Of a DNA stretch of 40,753 nt, positions 31,787 to 39,401 are shown in pieces (the stretch's first letter is position 1; the number at the start of each line of letters is the position of its first letter). The position numbers were made by a program, and so were the translations under genes. The notes beneath the pieces were generated by a model. That model ran no database searches. It was not told where the DNA came from and saw only the letters and a program-made list of their open reading frames with translations. The DNA is from an uncultured Ilumatobacter sp. (lineage in GTDB: Bacteria; Actinomycetota; Acidimicrobiia; Acidimicrobiales; Ilumatobacteraceae): NCBI GenBank assembly GCA_937905835.1, contig CALCXK010000005.1:1-40753 (forward strand). Reading direction: 5' to 3'.

Positions 31787-32641
31787 ATGGCTGCGATCTT
31801 GATGAATGGAAATGCACTGCGCGACGAGATCATTGCTGGGCTGCGCTCGACGGTCGAGGCGGCAGGCTCGCCTGCCGTCTGCCTGGCCACGGTGCTCGTG
31901 GGCACCGACGGCCCCTCGCAGCGCTACGTCGGCAGTAAGCACAAAAAAGCCGTCGAGGCTGGCTTCCAGGCGCGTCACGTCGACCTTCCCGAAACCGCCA
32001 CGCAAGGTGAAGTCGAAGCCGTTGTGCGCGAACTCGCTGCAGACGATTCGGTGCATGGCATTCTCGTCCAGTTGCCACTTCCTGACGGCCTGGACCCTGA
32101 GCCTGTGCTCGACCTGATTCCCCCAGAAAAAGACGTCGATGGACTGACCGAGCGGTCGATGGGCCGCCTGATCCGTGGTCGTCCGGGTCTGGTCGGCTGC
32201 ACCCCGCTGGGTGTCATGCGGTTGCTTGAAAAGTACGAGGTGCCGACTTCCGGTGCTCGTGCGGTCGTCATCGGTCGGTCGACGCTCGTCGGGCTGCCGT
32301 TGTCTCTGCTACTCAACCGCAAGGGCGTTGATGCCACGGTCACGATGGCACACTCCCGAACCGCCGATATGGCAGCTGTCGTTCGTGAGGCTGACATCGT
32401 CATCGGCGCGGCAGGCCAAGCGCGCATGATCACGGCAGAGATGGTCAAGCCAGGAGCAGCGGTCATCGATGTCGGCGTCTCCCGAACTGAGGCAGGGATC
32501 GTCGGCGACGTCGACCCCGGTGTCGCAGAGGTGGCGCGTTGGCTGACACCGATGCCGGGGGGAACCGGTCCGATGACGATTGCCTGCCTCATGGAGAACA
32601 CCCTCACTGCAGCGCGGCTGCAGGGCGCCTTCCCTGCCTGA
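31787..32641 (+). CDS. folD: Bifunctional methylenetetrahydrofolate dehydrogenase/methenyltetrahydrofolate cyclohydrolase
   Basis: A 284-residue FolD, which interconverts 5,10-methylene-, methenyl- and 10-formyl-THF with NADP. The catalytic Tyr47-x3-Lys51 pair is in RYVGSKHK, followed by HGILVQLPLP (about 89-98), PEKDVDG, the Rossmann segment VVIGRSTLVGLP and the C-terminal PGGTGPMTIACLMENT. Length is typical. The start ATG 31787 has TAACGT 9 nt upstream, weakly consistent with a leaderless transcript. The next gene downstream is the ilvB attenuator region, and no obvious terminator separates folD from it. Confidence 0.97.
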   Translation: MAAILMNGNALRDEIIAGLRSTVEAAGSPAVCLATVLVGTDGPSQRYVGSKHKKAVEAGFQARHVDLPETATQGEVEAVVRELAADDSVHGILVQLPLPDGLDPEPVLDLIPPEKDVDGLTERSMGRLIRGRPGLVGCTPLGVMRLLEKYEVPTSGARAVVIGRSTLVGLPLSLLLNRKGVDATVTMAHSRTADMAAVVREADIVIGAAGQARMITAEMVKPGAAVIDVGVSRTEAGIVGDVDPGVAEVARWLTPMPGGTGPMTIACLMENTLTAARLQGAFPA

Positions 32642-32723
32642 TCGCCTCCCGGACTGGGCGGCGCTTGATGTGTTGAAACGGTGAGTGACCCAGGACGTAC
32701 GACCCAAGGACTGATTTGCGCGA

Positions 32724-32729
32724 TATGAT
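32724..32729 (+). promoter_or_regulatory. -10 box of the ilvBNC operon
   Basis: TATGAT, 7 nt before the leader-peptide ATG (32737). This spacing predicts that the transcript begins at the leader ATG. No clear -35 element is visible. Confidence 0.6.
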
Positions 32730-32736
32730 GAGAGTT

Positions 32737-32787
32737 ATGGAACTCATGAGCGTGCCAAACACAGCCCTCGTAGTACTTATTTGGTAG
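32737..32787 (+). CDS. ilvB attenuator leader peptide
   Basis: A 16-codon frame MELMSVPNTALVVLIW ending in TAG at 32785-32787. Five of the last six residues before the final Trp are Leu, Val, Val, Leu and Ile, the end-products of the operon, which is the hallmark of branched-chain attenuation leaders such as those of Corynebacterium ilvBNC. In-frame ATGs at 32725 and 32728 lie in the -10 box and are not expected on the transcript. Ribosome stalling at scarce Leu/Val/Ile codons would prevent formation of the terminator at 32817. Confidence 0.8.
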   Translation: MELMSVPNTALVVLIW

Positions 32788-32816
32788 CGCGCCCAGCTTC
32801 TGCTGCGTGTGCTCCT

Positions 32817-32849
32817 CGACCTCCCAGACCGGGAGGTCGTTTGCTTTTT
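32817..32849 (+). terminator. ilvB attenuator (intrinsic terminator)
   Basis: CGACCTCCC (32817-32825) and GGGAGGTCG (32831-32839) form a perfect 9-bp stem with loop AGACC, followed by TTTGCTTTTT. It lies 29 nt after the leader peptide stop and 49 nt before the ilvB ATG. This is the only hairpin in the window with a proper T-tract. Confidence 0.88.
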
Positions 32850-32898
32850 CACCATCATTCGACTCCATCACATTCCCTGAACTGAAAGACCCAGTCAC

Positions 32899-34716
32899 AT
32901 GACTGATTCACCAGCAACACCTGAACGGATCACCGGCGCACAGGCCCTGATTCGATCGCTCGAATACGAGAACGTCGACCTGATCTTCGGTTATCCCGGC
33001 GGTTGCATCCTTCCTGCGTACGACCCGTTGATGGACAGCCCGATCCGCCACGTGCTCGTGCGTCACGAGCAGGGTGCCGGCCATGCTGCCGAGGGGTATG
33101 CGCACGTGTCCGGCAAGCCGGGCGTCGCCATGGTCACGTCGGGGCCGGCAGCGACCAACCTCGTCACGCCGTTGATGGACGCCTTCATGGACTCCATTCC
33201 AATGGTGGCGATCACGGGTCAGGTTCCAACAGCCGCTATCGGTACCGACGCATTCCAGGAGTGCGACACCGTCGGCATCACGCGGTCATGCACCAAGCAC
33301 AACGAGTTGGTCCTGTCGGCCGACGAGATCCCGATGGCGATCCGTCAGGCCTTCTACATTGCAACCACGGGTCGCCCAGGTCCCACGCTCGTTGACATCC
33401 CGAAGGATGCACTGACCAACGAGATGGAGTGGTACTGGCCGACGGACGAAGAGGTCCAGGCCTCGCTGCCTGGCTACCGACCGAACACCAAAGGTCATCC
33501 GCGAATGATCAAGGAAGCCGCCAAGCTGATCCTCGGCTCCGAGCGGCCGATCGTCTACGCCGGTGGCGGTATCTTGAAGGCACGTGCTGCTGAAGCGCTG
33601 CGCGAACTCGTCGAGTTGATCGACGCGCACGTCGTGACCACCCTGATGGCGCGCGGTGCATTCCCTGACGAACACCCACTCTGTCTGGGTATGCCGGGCA
33701 TGCATGGCAACGCAACGGCGATCACCGCGATGCAGCAGTCCGATCTACTGATCACACTTGGCGCACGTTTCGACGACCGCATCACCGGCAAGGTCGACGC
33801 GTTCGCACCCGAGGCAAAAATCATCCACGTCGACATCGACCCAGCCGAACAGGGCAAGGTCCGTCGTCCCGACGTGCCGATCGTTGGTGATGCCAACTAC
33901 GTGATCCTCGAGATCATCCGCGAGATCAAAGAGCTTTTGCAGGGCGGCACGCGCCAGGCCGACACCAGCGCCTGGAAGAGCAAGATCTCGGGGTGGCAAG
34001 AGCAGTTCCCGATGACCTACGAGCCGTCCGAGCCCGGCGGGCTGCTCAAGCCGCAGTACTGCATTGAGCAACTCAATAAGTACGCGCCGAAAGGCACAAT
34101 CGTTGCGTCGGGCGTTGGCCAGCACCAGATGTACACGTCGCAGTACTGGAAGTTCAACGACCCCTACACGTGGGTCAACTCAGGCGGCCTTGGAACAATG
34201 GGCTTCTCGATTCCGGCAGCGATTGGTGCAAAGGCAGCAATGCCCGACCGCACCGTCTGGGCCGTTGACGGTGACGGTTGTTTCCAGATGACGGCAACCG
34301 AACTGGTCACGGCGACACTCGAAAAGCTTCCGATCAAGGTCGCGCTGCTGAACAACAGCTTCCTCGGCATGGTCCGGCAGTGGCAGGAGATGTTTTACGA
34401 CGAGCGCTACTCCTCGGTGTTCCTCGACAGCGCGAACGTCCCGAACTTCGTGATGATGGCCGAGTCGATGGGCTGCGTCGGCATTCTTGTCGAGTCGCCC
34501 GAAGAAGTCGGCCCAGCCATCCAGAGAGCAAACTCGATCAATGACCGCACCGTCGTTGTCGAGTTCCGTACCGATGCCACCGAGGGCGTGTTCCCAATGG
34601 TGCCGCCTGGCACGAGCAACAGCGATCTCATCCTGCACCCGACACAGAGCGATCCGACTCGGGCGCTCCAGCCCGAACCGAAGTCGATCGACACCAAGTT
34701 GAAGGACGTTTACTGA
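32899..34716 (+). CDS. ilvB: Acetolactate synthase, large catalytic subunit
   Basis: A 605-residue thiamine diphosphate enzyme that condenses pyruvate with pyruvate or 2-ketobutyrate, the first committed step of valine, leucine and isoleucine synthesis. The catalytic Glu57 is in VRHEQGAGHAAEGYA, and the TPP motif runs from VDGDGCFQ (457-462) to LLNN (483-486). The FAD-binding central domain (about 200-340) includes ARFDDRITGK. It is first structural gene of ilvB-ilvN-ilvC and lies behind an attenuator. Its stop is 1 nt before the ilvN start, so expression of both subunits is coupled. Confidence 0.97.
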   Translation: MTDSPATPERITGAQALIRSLEYENVDLIFGYPGGCILPAYDPLMDSPIRHVLVRHEQGAGHAAEGYAHVSGKPGVAMVTSGPAATNLVTPLMDAFMDSIPMVAITGQVPTAAIGTDAFQECDTVGITRSCTKHNELVLSADEIPMAIRQAFYIATTGRPGPTLVDIPKDALTNEMEWYWPTDEEVQASLPGYRPNTKGHPRMIKEAAKLILGSERPIVYAGGGILKARAAEALRELVELIDAHVVTTLMARGAFPDEHPLCLGMPGMHGNATAITAMQQSDLLITLGARFDDRITGKVDAFAPEAKIIHVDIDPAEQGKVRRPDVPIVGDANYVILEIIREIKELLQGGTRQADTSAWKSKISGWQEQFPMTYEPSEPGGLLKPQYCIEQLNKYAPKGTIVASGVGQHQMYTSQYWKFNDPYTWVNSGGLGTMGFSIPAAIGAKAAMPDRTVWAVDGDGCFQMTATELVTATLEKLPIKVALLNNSFLGMVRQWQEMFYDERYSSVFLDSANVPNFVMMAESMGCVGILVESPEEVGPAIQRANSINDRTVVVEFRTDATEGVFPMVPPGTSNSDLILHPTQSDPTRALQPEPKSIDTKLKDVY

Positions 34717-34717
34717 G

Positions 34718-35281
34718 ATGGCTCGAACCAGCGATGTCCCCGGTGCGCTCAGCGCCAACACTTCTTCGGCCAACATGAACCACCACATTCTGTCGGTCCT
34801 CGTTCAAAACCGACCTGGAGTCCTTGCTCGTGTGGCCGGGCTGTTTGCACGGCGTGGCTACAACATCTTCAGTCTGGCTGTGGCACCGGCAGAAGAAGAG
34901 GGCCGCAGCCGGATCACGATCGTTGTCGACCTCGACTCGGCACCGCTCGAACAGATCACGAAGCAGCTGTTCAAGTTGATCGACGTGATCAAGATCTCTG
35001 AACTCGATCCATCGCGCAGCGTTGAGCGCGAGTTGCTGATCGCCACGGTCAAGGCTTCCGGCCCCAAACTGGCTGATGTGTCGACCTTGGCTGAGATCTT
35101 CGAAGGCAAGATCATCGCTGTTGCCGAGGACCTTGTGACCGTCAGCCTCGAGGGTCATCCCGACAAGCTTGACGATTTTGAGGATTTACTCGGCCGACAT
35201 GGCATTGTTGAGCTGCAGCGGACGGGTCGTGTGGCCCTGCCCAAGCTCGATCGAAGCTCGCGTCATCGCTCCGCTCACTGA
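34718..35281 (+). CDS. ilvN: Acetolactate synthase, small regulatory subunit
   Basis: A 187-residue regulatory subunit that confers activity and valine feedback inhibition on IlvB. An N-terminal ACT domain starts at HHILSVLVQNRPGVLARVAG (about 22-95; the ligand-site G-V-L-A-R-V is clear), followed by the ALS small-subunit C-terminal domain (ERELLIATVKASG, FEGKIIAVAEDLVTVSLEG). About 20 extra residues precede the ACT domain; a shorter start at Met20 is possible. It follows ilvB by 1 nt; ilvC is 75 nt downstream. Confidence 0.95.
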   Translation: MARTSDVPGALSANTSSANMNHHILSVLVQNRPGVLARVAGLFARRGYNIFSLAVAPAEEEGRSRITIVVDLDSAPLEQITKQLFKLIDVIKISELDPSRSVERELLIATVKASGPKLADVSTLAEIFEGKIIAVAEDLVTVSLEGHPDKLDDFEDLLGRHGIVELQRTGRVALPKLDRSSRHRSAH

Positions 35282-35313
35282 CATCTCGTTTTCCATCCCA
35301 ACAACACCGAATC

Positions 35314-35334
35314 CCCGGGCCGACATGGTCCGGG
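35314..35334 (+). promoter_or_regulatory. Hairpin in the ilvN-ilvC spacer
   Basis: CCCGGGCC and GGTCCGGG pair over 8 positions (one G-U) around the loop GACAT, 22 nt before the ilvC ATG and just before its AAAGG ribosome site. It lacks a T-tract. It may adjust expression of ilvC relative to ilvBN by processing or partial termination. Confidence 0.4.
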
Positions 35335-35356
35335 TTCCCGAAAGGTAAGTCACAGC

Positions 35357-36391
35357 ATGGCTGTCACCGTTTACTACGCAAGCGACGCCGATGCGTCGAT
35401 CATCCGCTCCAAGAAGGTCGCGGTCATCGGCTACGGCTCGCAGGGTCATGCCCATGCGCTCAACATGAAGGAGTCGGGCGTCGATGTGATCGTCGGGCTG
35501 CGTGATGGTTCGTCGTCGAAGGCCAAGGCCGAGGCTGCTGGCCTCACCGTGATGTCCGTCGCCGATGCTGCCAAGGCTGCTGACGTGATCATGCTGCTCG
35601 CTCCTGACACCGAGCAGAAGGCTGTCTACGACGAGCACATTGCTCCGAACCTCGAACCCGGCAATGCACTCGCATTTGCGCACGGCTTCAACATCCGTTT
35701 CGGCCGCATCGCTGCGCCGGAAGGTGTCGACGTCATCATGATTGCCCCGAAGGGCCCCGGCCACCTCGTCCGGCGCACATTCACTGAAGGCGGCGGTGTT
35801 CCGGCGCTGATCGCCGTCGAACAAGATGCCACGGGCAATGCTCGCGCCGTCGCCATGTCGTATGCCGATGCCGTTGGTGGTACCCGTGCGGGTGTCATCG
35901 AGACCACCTTCACCGAAGAGACCGAAACCGACCTGTTCGGTGAGCAGGCCGTGCTGTGCGGTGGCGTCACCGCACTCGTTCGCGCTGGCTTCGAAACGCT
36001 CACCGAAGCGGGCTACGCCCCCGAGATGGCGTACTTCGAATGCCTCCATGAAGTGAAGCTGATCGTCGATCTCATGTATGAAGAGGGTATTGCCGGCATG
36101 CGATACAGCATCTCCGACACCGCCGAGTACGGCGACCTCACTCGCGGTCAGCGCGTCGTCACGGCCGATACGAAGGCCGAGATGAAGAAGATCCTCTCTG
36201 AAATCCAGAGCGGCCAGTTCGCCGACGAGTGGATTGCAGAGTCCGAGTCGGGCCGCGCGAACTACCATCGCATGCAGGAAGAGGGCAAGCATCACCCGAT
36301 CGAAGCTGTCGGCGCCGAGCTCCGTGCAATGATGCCGTTCATCAACGCCGGCAAGCAGAAAGTCGCAGAGGCTTCGGGCGGCGACAGCTGA
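35357..36391 (+). CDS. ilvC: Ketol-acid reductoisomerase (class I)
   Basis: A 344-residue class I KARI that isomerises and reduces acetolactate to dihydroxyisovalerate. The Rossmann motif is GYGSQGHAHALN (25-36), with the cofactor loop RDGSSSKAK (49-57); its serines are typical of NADPH specificity. The metal-binding knotted domain includes PKGPGHLVRR (about 130), ECLHEVKLIVDLMYEEGI with the acidic ligands, and ISDTAEYG. An AAAGG site is 11 nt before ATG 35357. It is third gene of the operon. Downstream lie REP-like copies and a transposase remnant. Confidence 0.97.
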   Translation: MAVTVYYASDADASIIRSKKVAVIGYGSQGHAHALNMKESGVDVIVGLRDGSSSKAKAEAAGLTVMSVADAAKAADVIMLLAPDTEQKAVYDEHIAPNLEPGNALAFAHGFNIRFGRIAAPEGVDVIMIAPKGPGHLVRRTFTEGGGVPALIAVEQDATGNARAVAMSYADAVGGTRAGVIETTFTEETETDLFGEQAVLCGGVTALVRAGFETLTEAGYAPEMAYFECLHEVKLIVDLMYEEGIAGMRYSISDTAEYGDLTRGQRVVTADTKAEMKKILSEIQSGQFADEWIAESESGRANYHRMQEEGKHHPIEAVGAELRAMMPFINAGKQKVAEASGGDS

Positions 36392-36418
36392 ACGAGGCGT
36401 CGTCCCTCACGGGGCGAT

Positions 36419-36448
36419 ATCCCTTTCACCTCGGGTCAAAAGTGGACA
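36419..36448 (+). repeat. REP-like repeat, copy 2
   Basis: A 30-nt element ending with CCTCGGGTCAAAAGTGGAC plus A, with partial left arm ATCCCTTTCA. It is the first of two direct copies 35 nt apart, starting 28 nt after the ilvC stop. Confidence 0.75.
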
Positions 36449-36453
36449 TCGCT

Positions 36454-36483
36454 GTCCGATCCACCTCGGGTCAAAAGTGGACA
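36454..36483 (+). repeat. REP-like repeat, copy 3
   Basis: A 30-nt element whose GTCC (36454-36457) pairs with GGAC at its right end. The 22 nt starting CACCTCGGG are identical to those of copy 2. It abuts the transposase remnant. Confidence 0.75.
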
Positions 36484-36819
36484 CTGGCCGACTGCGACAG
36501 TCCGTTGTCAGAGTGGACGTATGCCCTACGCATTAAGAGACCAAGAATCTTCAACGTTTTCCACCTCTACATTGCCGTTCGATACATCCATCGAAATCCG
36601 CTGGCGTTCATTCCGGTCCGCAGCCTGGCGGCGTATTCGTACTCGAGTCTCGGCGTCTATTTGGCGCGTCGGCCTGCCCCGTCCTGGCTGACCACCGAGG
36701 TCGTGGCACCGATGGTCGACTCAGCTACCTACTTGTCCGAGGTCGTCGATGTGCTTGAACGACTCGCTCGGGGTACTTCAGGACACCCAGTCTGCAACCG
36801 TCAGGAGCGAGCAGGGTGA
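36484..36819 (+). pseudogene. C-terminal remnant of a REP-associated tyrosine transposase (RAYT)
   Basis: The frame encodes AVRYIHRNPLAFIPVRSLAA, then YSYSSLGVYLARRPAPSWLT, then VAPMVDSATYLSEVVDVLER, and ends at 36819. RAYT proteins (IS200/IS605-like Y1 family) have in this region RYVHLNPVRAG, a proline-rich W/Y-S-S-Y-x-x-Y-L-G block and a W-L element. The N-terminal catalytic domain with the HUH motif and active tyrosine is missing. The remnant begins right at REP copy 3, and REP copy 4 lies inverted 3 nt after its stop. It is a dead transposase between its own repeats. Confidence 0.7.
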
Positions 36820-36821
36820 AG

Positions 36822-36851
36822 TGTCCACTTTTGACCCGAGGGAAAGTGGAC
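36822..36851 (-). repeat. REP-like repeat, copy 4 (inverted)
   Basis: On the minus strand this is GTCCACTTTCC, then CTCGGGTCAAAAGTGGAC, then A: the best-preserved copy. The left arm GTCCACTTT and right arm AAAGTGGAC form a perfect 9-bp stem with an 11-nt loop. It is inverted relative to copies 2 and 3, and so brackets the RAYT remnant. Confidence 0.8.
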
Positions 36852-37117
36852 GCTGAAAGGTCTTTGAGGACCCTCGTGACCTTCTGGTCGTTGCATCGTT
36901 TTCTGCGCGACGAGATCGACTCCGGTTGATGGACAAGTTCGTCATTTCTGTTTTTCCGTCGCCATCCCTCCCGGTTGAACGAAGCCGAAGTGATTGACAG
37001 AGGGGGTGCTCTTCGGGGCCCTCCTTTTGTCTTTTGAGCGGCAATGCTCGCAACGGATGTGGTCATCGCACATACCCGACTTGTTTGGTCGGGTATCGGG
37101 CACTATGGTTCGACCGC
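36852..37117. other. 266-nt spacer before metY
   Basis: No gene is supported. A short frame from within REP copy 4 to about 36927 (VTFWSLHRFLRDEIDSG) may be further debris. A weak hairpin (GAGGG and CCCTC with a 14-nt loop) is followed by CTTTTGTCTTTT near 37025-37035 and could terminate upstream transcription. The strong dyad at 37072-37096 is listed separately. Confidence 0.4.
37072..37096. promoter_or_regulatory. Candidate operator of metY
   Basis: ATACCCGAC and GTCGGGTAT form a perfect 9-bp inverted repeat around TTGTTTG. A TATGGT box follows at 37104-37109, 8 nt before the metY ATG. If the transcript is leaderless, the dyad covers the -46 to -22 region and would sit over the -35 site, the place for a repressor. 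Confidence 0.5.
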
Positions 37118-38425
37118 ATGAGCGACAACTGGGGATTCGAGACCAAGCAGATTCACGTAGGCGGCGAGGCTGACCCGGCGACGGGTGCCCGAGCTGTACC
37201 GATTTATCAGACGACGTCGTACGAGTTTCGTGACACAGAGCACGCCGCGAACTTGTTCGGGCTGGCCGAAGTCGGCAACATCTACACGCGCATCATGAAC
37301 CCGACGCAGGCTGCGCTTGAAGAGCGCGTCAACGCGCTCGAAGGTGGCTGCACCACGGCAATCGGCATCCCCGGCACCCTCGTAGTTGCCTCCGGCCAGT
37401 CGGCGTCGACACTCTCGCTGCTCACGCTTTGCGAGTCGGGCGACCACATCGTGGCGTCACCGTCGCTCTACGGCGGTACGTACAACCTGCTCAAGTACAC
37501 GATGCCAAAGATGGGCATCGAGGTCACCTTCGTCGAAGACCCCGACAACCTCGAGCAGTGGAGCGCCGCGATCAAAGACAATACGAAGGTCTTCTTCGGT
37601 GAAGTGCTTGCCAACCCGCGTAATGCGATGTTCGATATCGAGGGCGTATCCGCTGTTGCGCATGAGAACGGCATTCCACTGATGGTCGACAACACTGTGC
37701 CGACGCCGTTCATGGTGCGTCCGCTCGAACTGGGTGCCGACATCGTGGTGCACAGCCTCACGAAGTTCTGTGGCGGTCACGGCACCTCGATTGGTGGCGC
37801 CATCGTCGACGGCGGCACATTCGACTATGCCGCCTCGGGTCGCTTCCCCAACTTCACCGAACCCGACCCGAGCTACCACGGTCTCGCGTACTTTCCTGCG
37901 CTTGGCCACGGAGCGTTTGTCCTCAAGGCCCGCGTCCAGATGTTGCGCGACCTCGGCATGGCGATCTCGCCGTTCAATGCGTTCCTGATCCTGCAGGGTC
38001 TCGAAACACTCTCGCTGCGTATGGAGCGTCACTTCTCGAACGCACAGACCGTTGCTGAGCACCTTCTTGCACACGACAAGGTCGAGTCGGTTACCTTTGC
38101 TGGTCTTCCTGACAGCCCGTGGTACGAGCGCACCCAGAAGTACAGCAAGGGCATCGGCGCCGGTTCGATCGTCGCCTTCGAAGTGAAGGGCGGTACAGAC
38201 GCCGGCAAGAAGTTCGTCGAGGCGTGCGAACTGCACAGCCACGTGGCGAACATCGGCGACGTCCGCAGCCTCGTCATCCACCCCGCGAGCACGACCCATA
38301 GCCAACTGTCGCCCGAAGACCTCGCAGCTGCTGGGGTCACGCCGGGCCTGATCCGGTTGAGTGTCGGGCTCGAGACAATCGCCGACATCATCGCCGATCT
38401 CGACCAAGCTCTCGCTCAAGCCTGA
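37118..38425 (+). CDS. metY: O-acetylhomoserine aminocarboxypropyltransferase (sulfhydrylase)
   Basis: A 435-residue PLP enzyme of the Cys/Met metabolism family that makes homocysteine (or methionine) from O-acetylhomoserine and sulfide (or methanethiol). The long MetY form is evident from FETKQIHVGGEADPATGARAVP, YTRIMNPTQAALEERVNALEGG and the PLP lysine Lys216 in VHSLTKFCGGHG. Cystathionine gamma-synthases are about 40 residues shorter. ATG 37118 is the start from alignment and from the TATGGT box. No homoserine acetyltransferase is nearby. A PAC2 gene converges from downstream. Confidence 0.93.
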   Translation: MSDNWGFETKQIHVGGEADPATGARAVPIYQTTSYEFRDTEHAANLFGLAEVGNIYTRIMNPTQAALEERVNALEGGCTTAIGIPGTLVVASGQSASTLSLLTLCESGDHIVASPSLYGGTYNLLKYTMPKMGIEVTFVEDPDNLEQWSAAIKDNTKVFFGEVLANPRNAMFDIEGVSAVAHENGIPLMVDNTVPTPFMVRPLELGADIVVHSLTKFCGGHGTSIGGAIVDGGTFDYAASGRFPNFTEPDPSYHGLAYFPALGHGAFVLKARVQMLRDLGMAISPFNAFLILQGLETLSLRMERHFSNAQTVAEHLLAHDKVESVTFAGLPDSPWYERTQKYSKGIGAGSIVAFEVKGGTDAGKKFVEACELHSHVANIGDVRSLVIHPASTTHSQLSPEDLAAAGVTPGLIRLSVGLETIADIIADLDQALAQA

Positions 38426-38493
38426 TCAGTCGGCACTGCGACTAGATAGACAAGAACTGGTCGGGGATCTGCGTCTCGCGACGCCAGTCCGGC

Positions 38494-39378
38494 CTACGTG
38501 TCGTCGCGTTGGTCGCGGAGGAAGTTCTCGAATTGATCGCCGAGGTCGTCGGCGGTCGGAATCTGGGCTTCAGCGCGGCGGTCGAACTCGGCTTCGAGCA
38601 TGCGGACGTACATCCGGAGCTGGTCGTCGTTCGCGATGATTTCGTCGTGTACGTCGCGCCAGTTGTCGACCTGCTCGCCAAGGTCGGTCGTGGTTGGAAC
38701 GTCGAGCACATGGCTGAGGTGTCGAGCGAGCGCTGAAACCGCCAAAGGATGCTCGGCGTTCATCAGATAGTGCGGGATACCGACGCGCAGCGAGATCGAC
38801 GGAATGTTCCGTGCTTCAAGCTCGGCATTGAGGACGCCGGCGACTCCGGTGATGCCCTGGTACGACGGCTGGGACAGCCCGAGTCGGGCCGCCAGGTCAG
38901 GCGTCGCCGTGCTACCTGTGACCGGTGGCGTGCGGGTGTGGGGGATTGCTTCGGCCGAGGCGCCGACCGTGACGACGGCCTCGCAACCCATCGCAACGGC
39001 CACAGTGATGACCGCATCGACGTAGGTGCGCCAATTGAAGTGCGGTTCGACGCCAATGAGCCCGACGACGTCGCGTTGTAGCTTGCCGTTGGGGCCGGCG
39101 ATGCCACTCCGCTGGAGTACGAAGTCGTTGCTCGGCCAGACAATGTCGCGAACCCCGTCGTCGATGGTGACGTGCGGACGCTGCTGCGTGAAGTCGTAGA
39201 ACGGGTCGGGATCGATCGAACCGACGACGACAGCGTGGTCGGCCGAGGTAAACGCATTGACCGCAGCCGTCGCCGCGCTCGCAACATCGAACCACCCTTC
39301 GAGTCCGACCAGCATGACCGGCCGCTCGAGCGAGCCGATGTCGCCCATTCCGAAGCTCAGCACATCGGTTGACTGCAT
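38494..39378 (-). CDS. PAC2 family protein
   Basis: A 294-residue protein of the PAC2 family (relatives of eukaryotic proteasome-assembling chaperones), common in actinobacteria. The N-terminal RPVMLVGLEGWFDVASAATA block and later GVAGVLNAELEARNIPSISL match the family, and the C-terminus is an acidic, helical tail. Its function in bacteria is unknown, though a role near the actinobacterial proteasome has been proposed; no proteasome genes are in this window. ATG 39378 is preceded by TAGCCT 6 nt upstream on the minus strand. It is 23 nt downstream of serC on the same strand. Confidence 0.85.
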   Translation of the reverse strand: MQSTDVLSFGMGDIGSLERPVMLVGLEGWFDVASAATAAVNAFTSADHAVVVGSIDPDPFYDFTQQRPHVTIDDGVRDIVWPSNDFVLQRSGIAGPNGKLQRDVVGLIGVEPHFNWRTYVDAVITVAVAMGCEAVVTVGASAEAIPHTRTPPVTGSTATPDLAARLGLSQPSYQGITGVAGVLNAELEARNIPSISLRVGIPHYLMNAEHPLAVSALARHLSHVLDVPTTTDLGEQVDNWRDVHDEIIANDDQLRMYVRMLEAEFDRRAEAQIPTADDLGDQFENFLRDQRDDT

Positions 39379-39401
39379 CTGCTCAGGCTATTCCGCTCAG
39401 G

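Noticed and set aside
35186..36295. 369-codon minus-strand frame opposite ilvC
   Set aside because: Antisense shadow of the KARI gene and without recognisable domains.
36229..36483. Plus-strand frame running from the ilvC 3' end into the RAYT remnant
   Set aside because: The first part is ilvC read in another frame plus REP sequence; only codons from about 36484 resemble a transposase.
36852..37117. SAM riboswitch upstream of metY
   Set aside because: I looked for the conserved SAM-I or SAM-IV core and saw none; the only strong structure is a simple 9-bp dyad.
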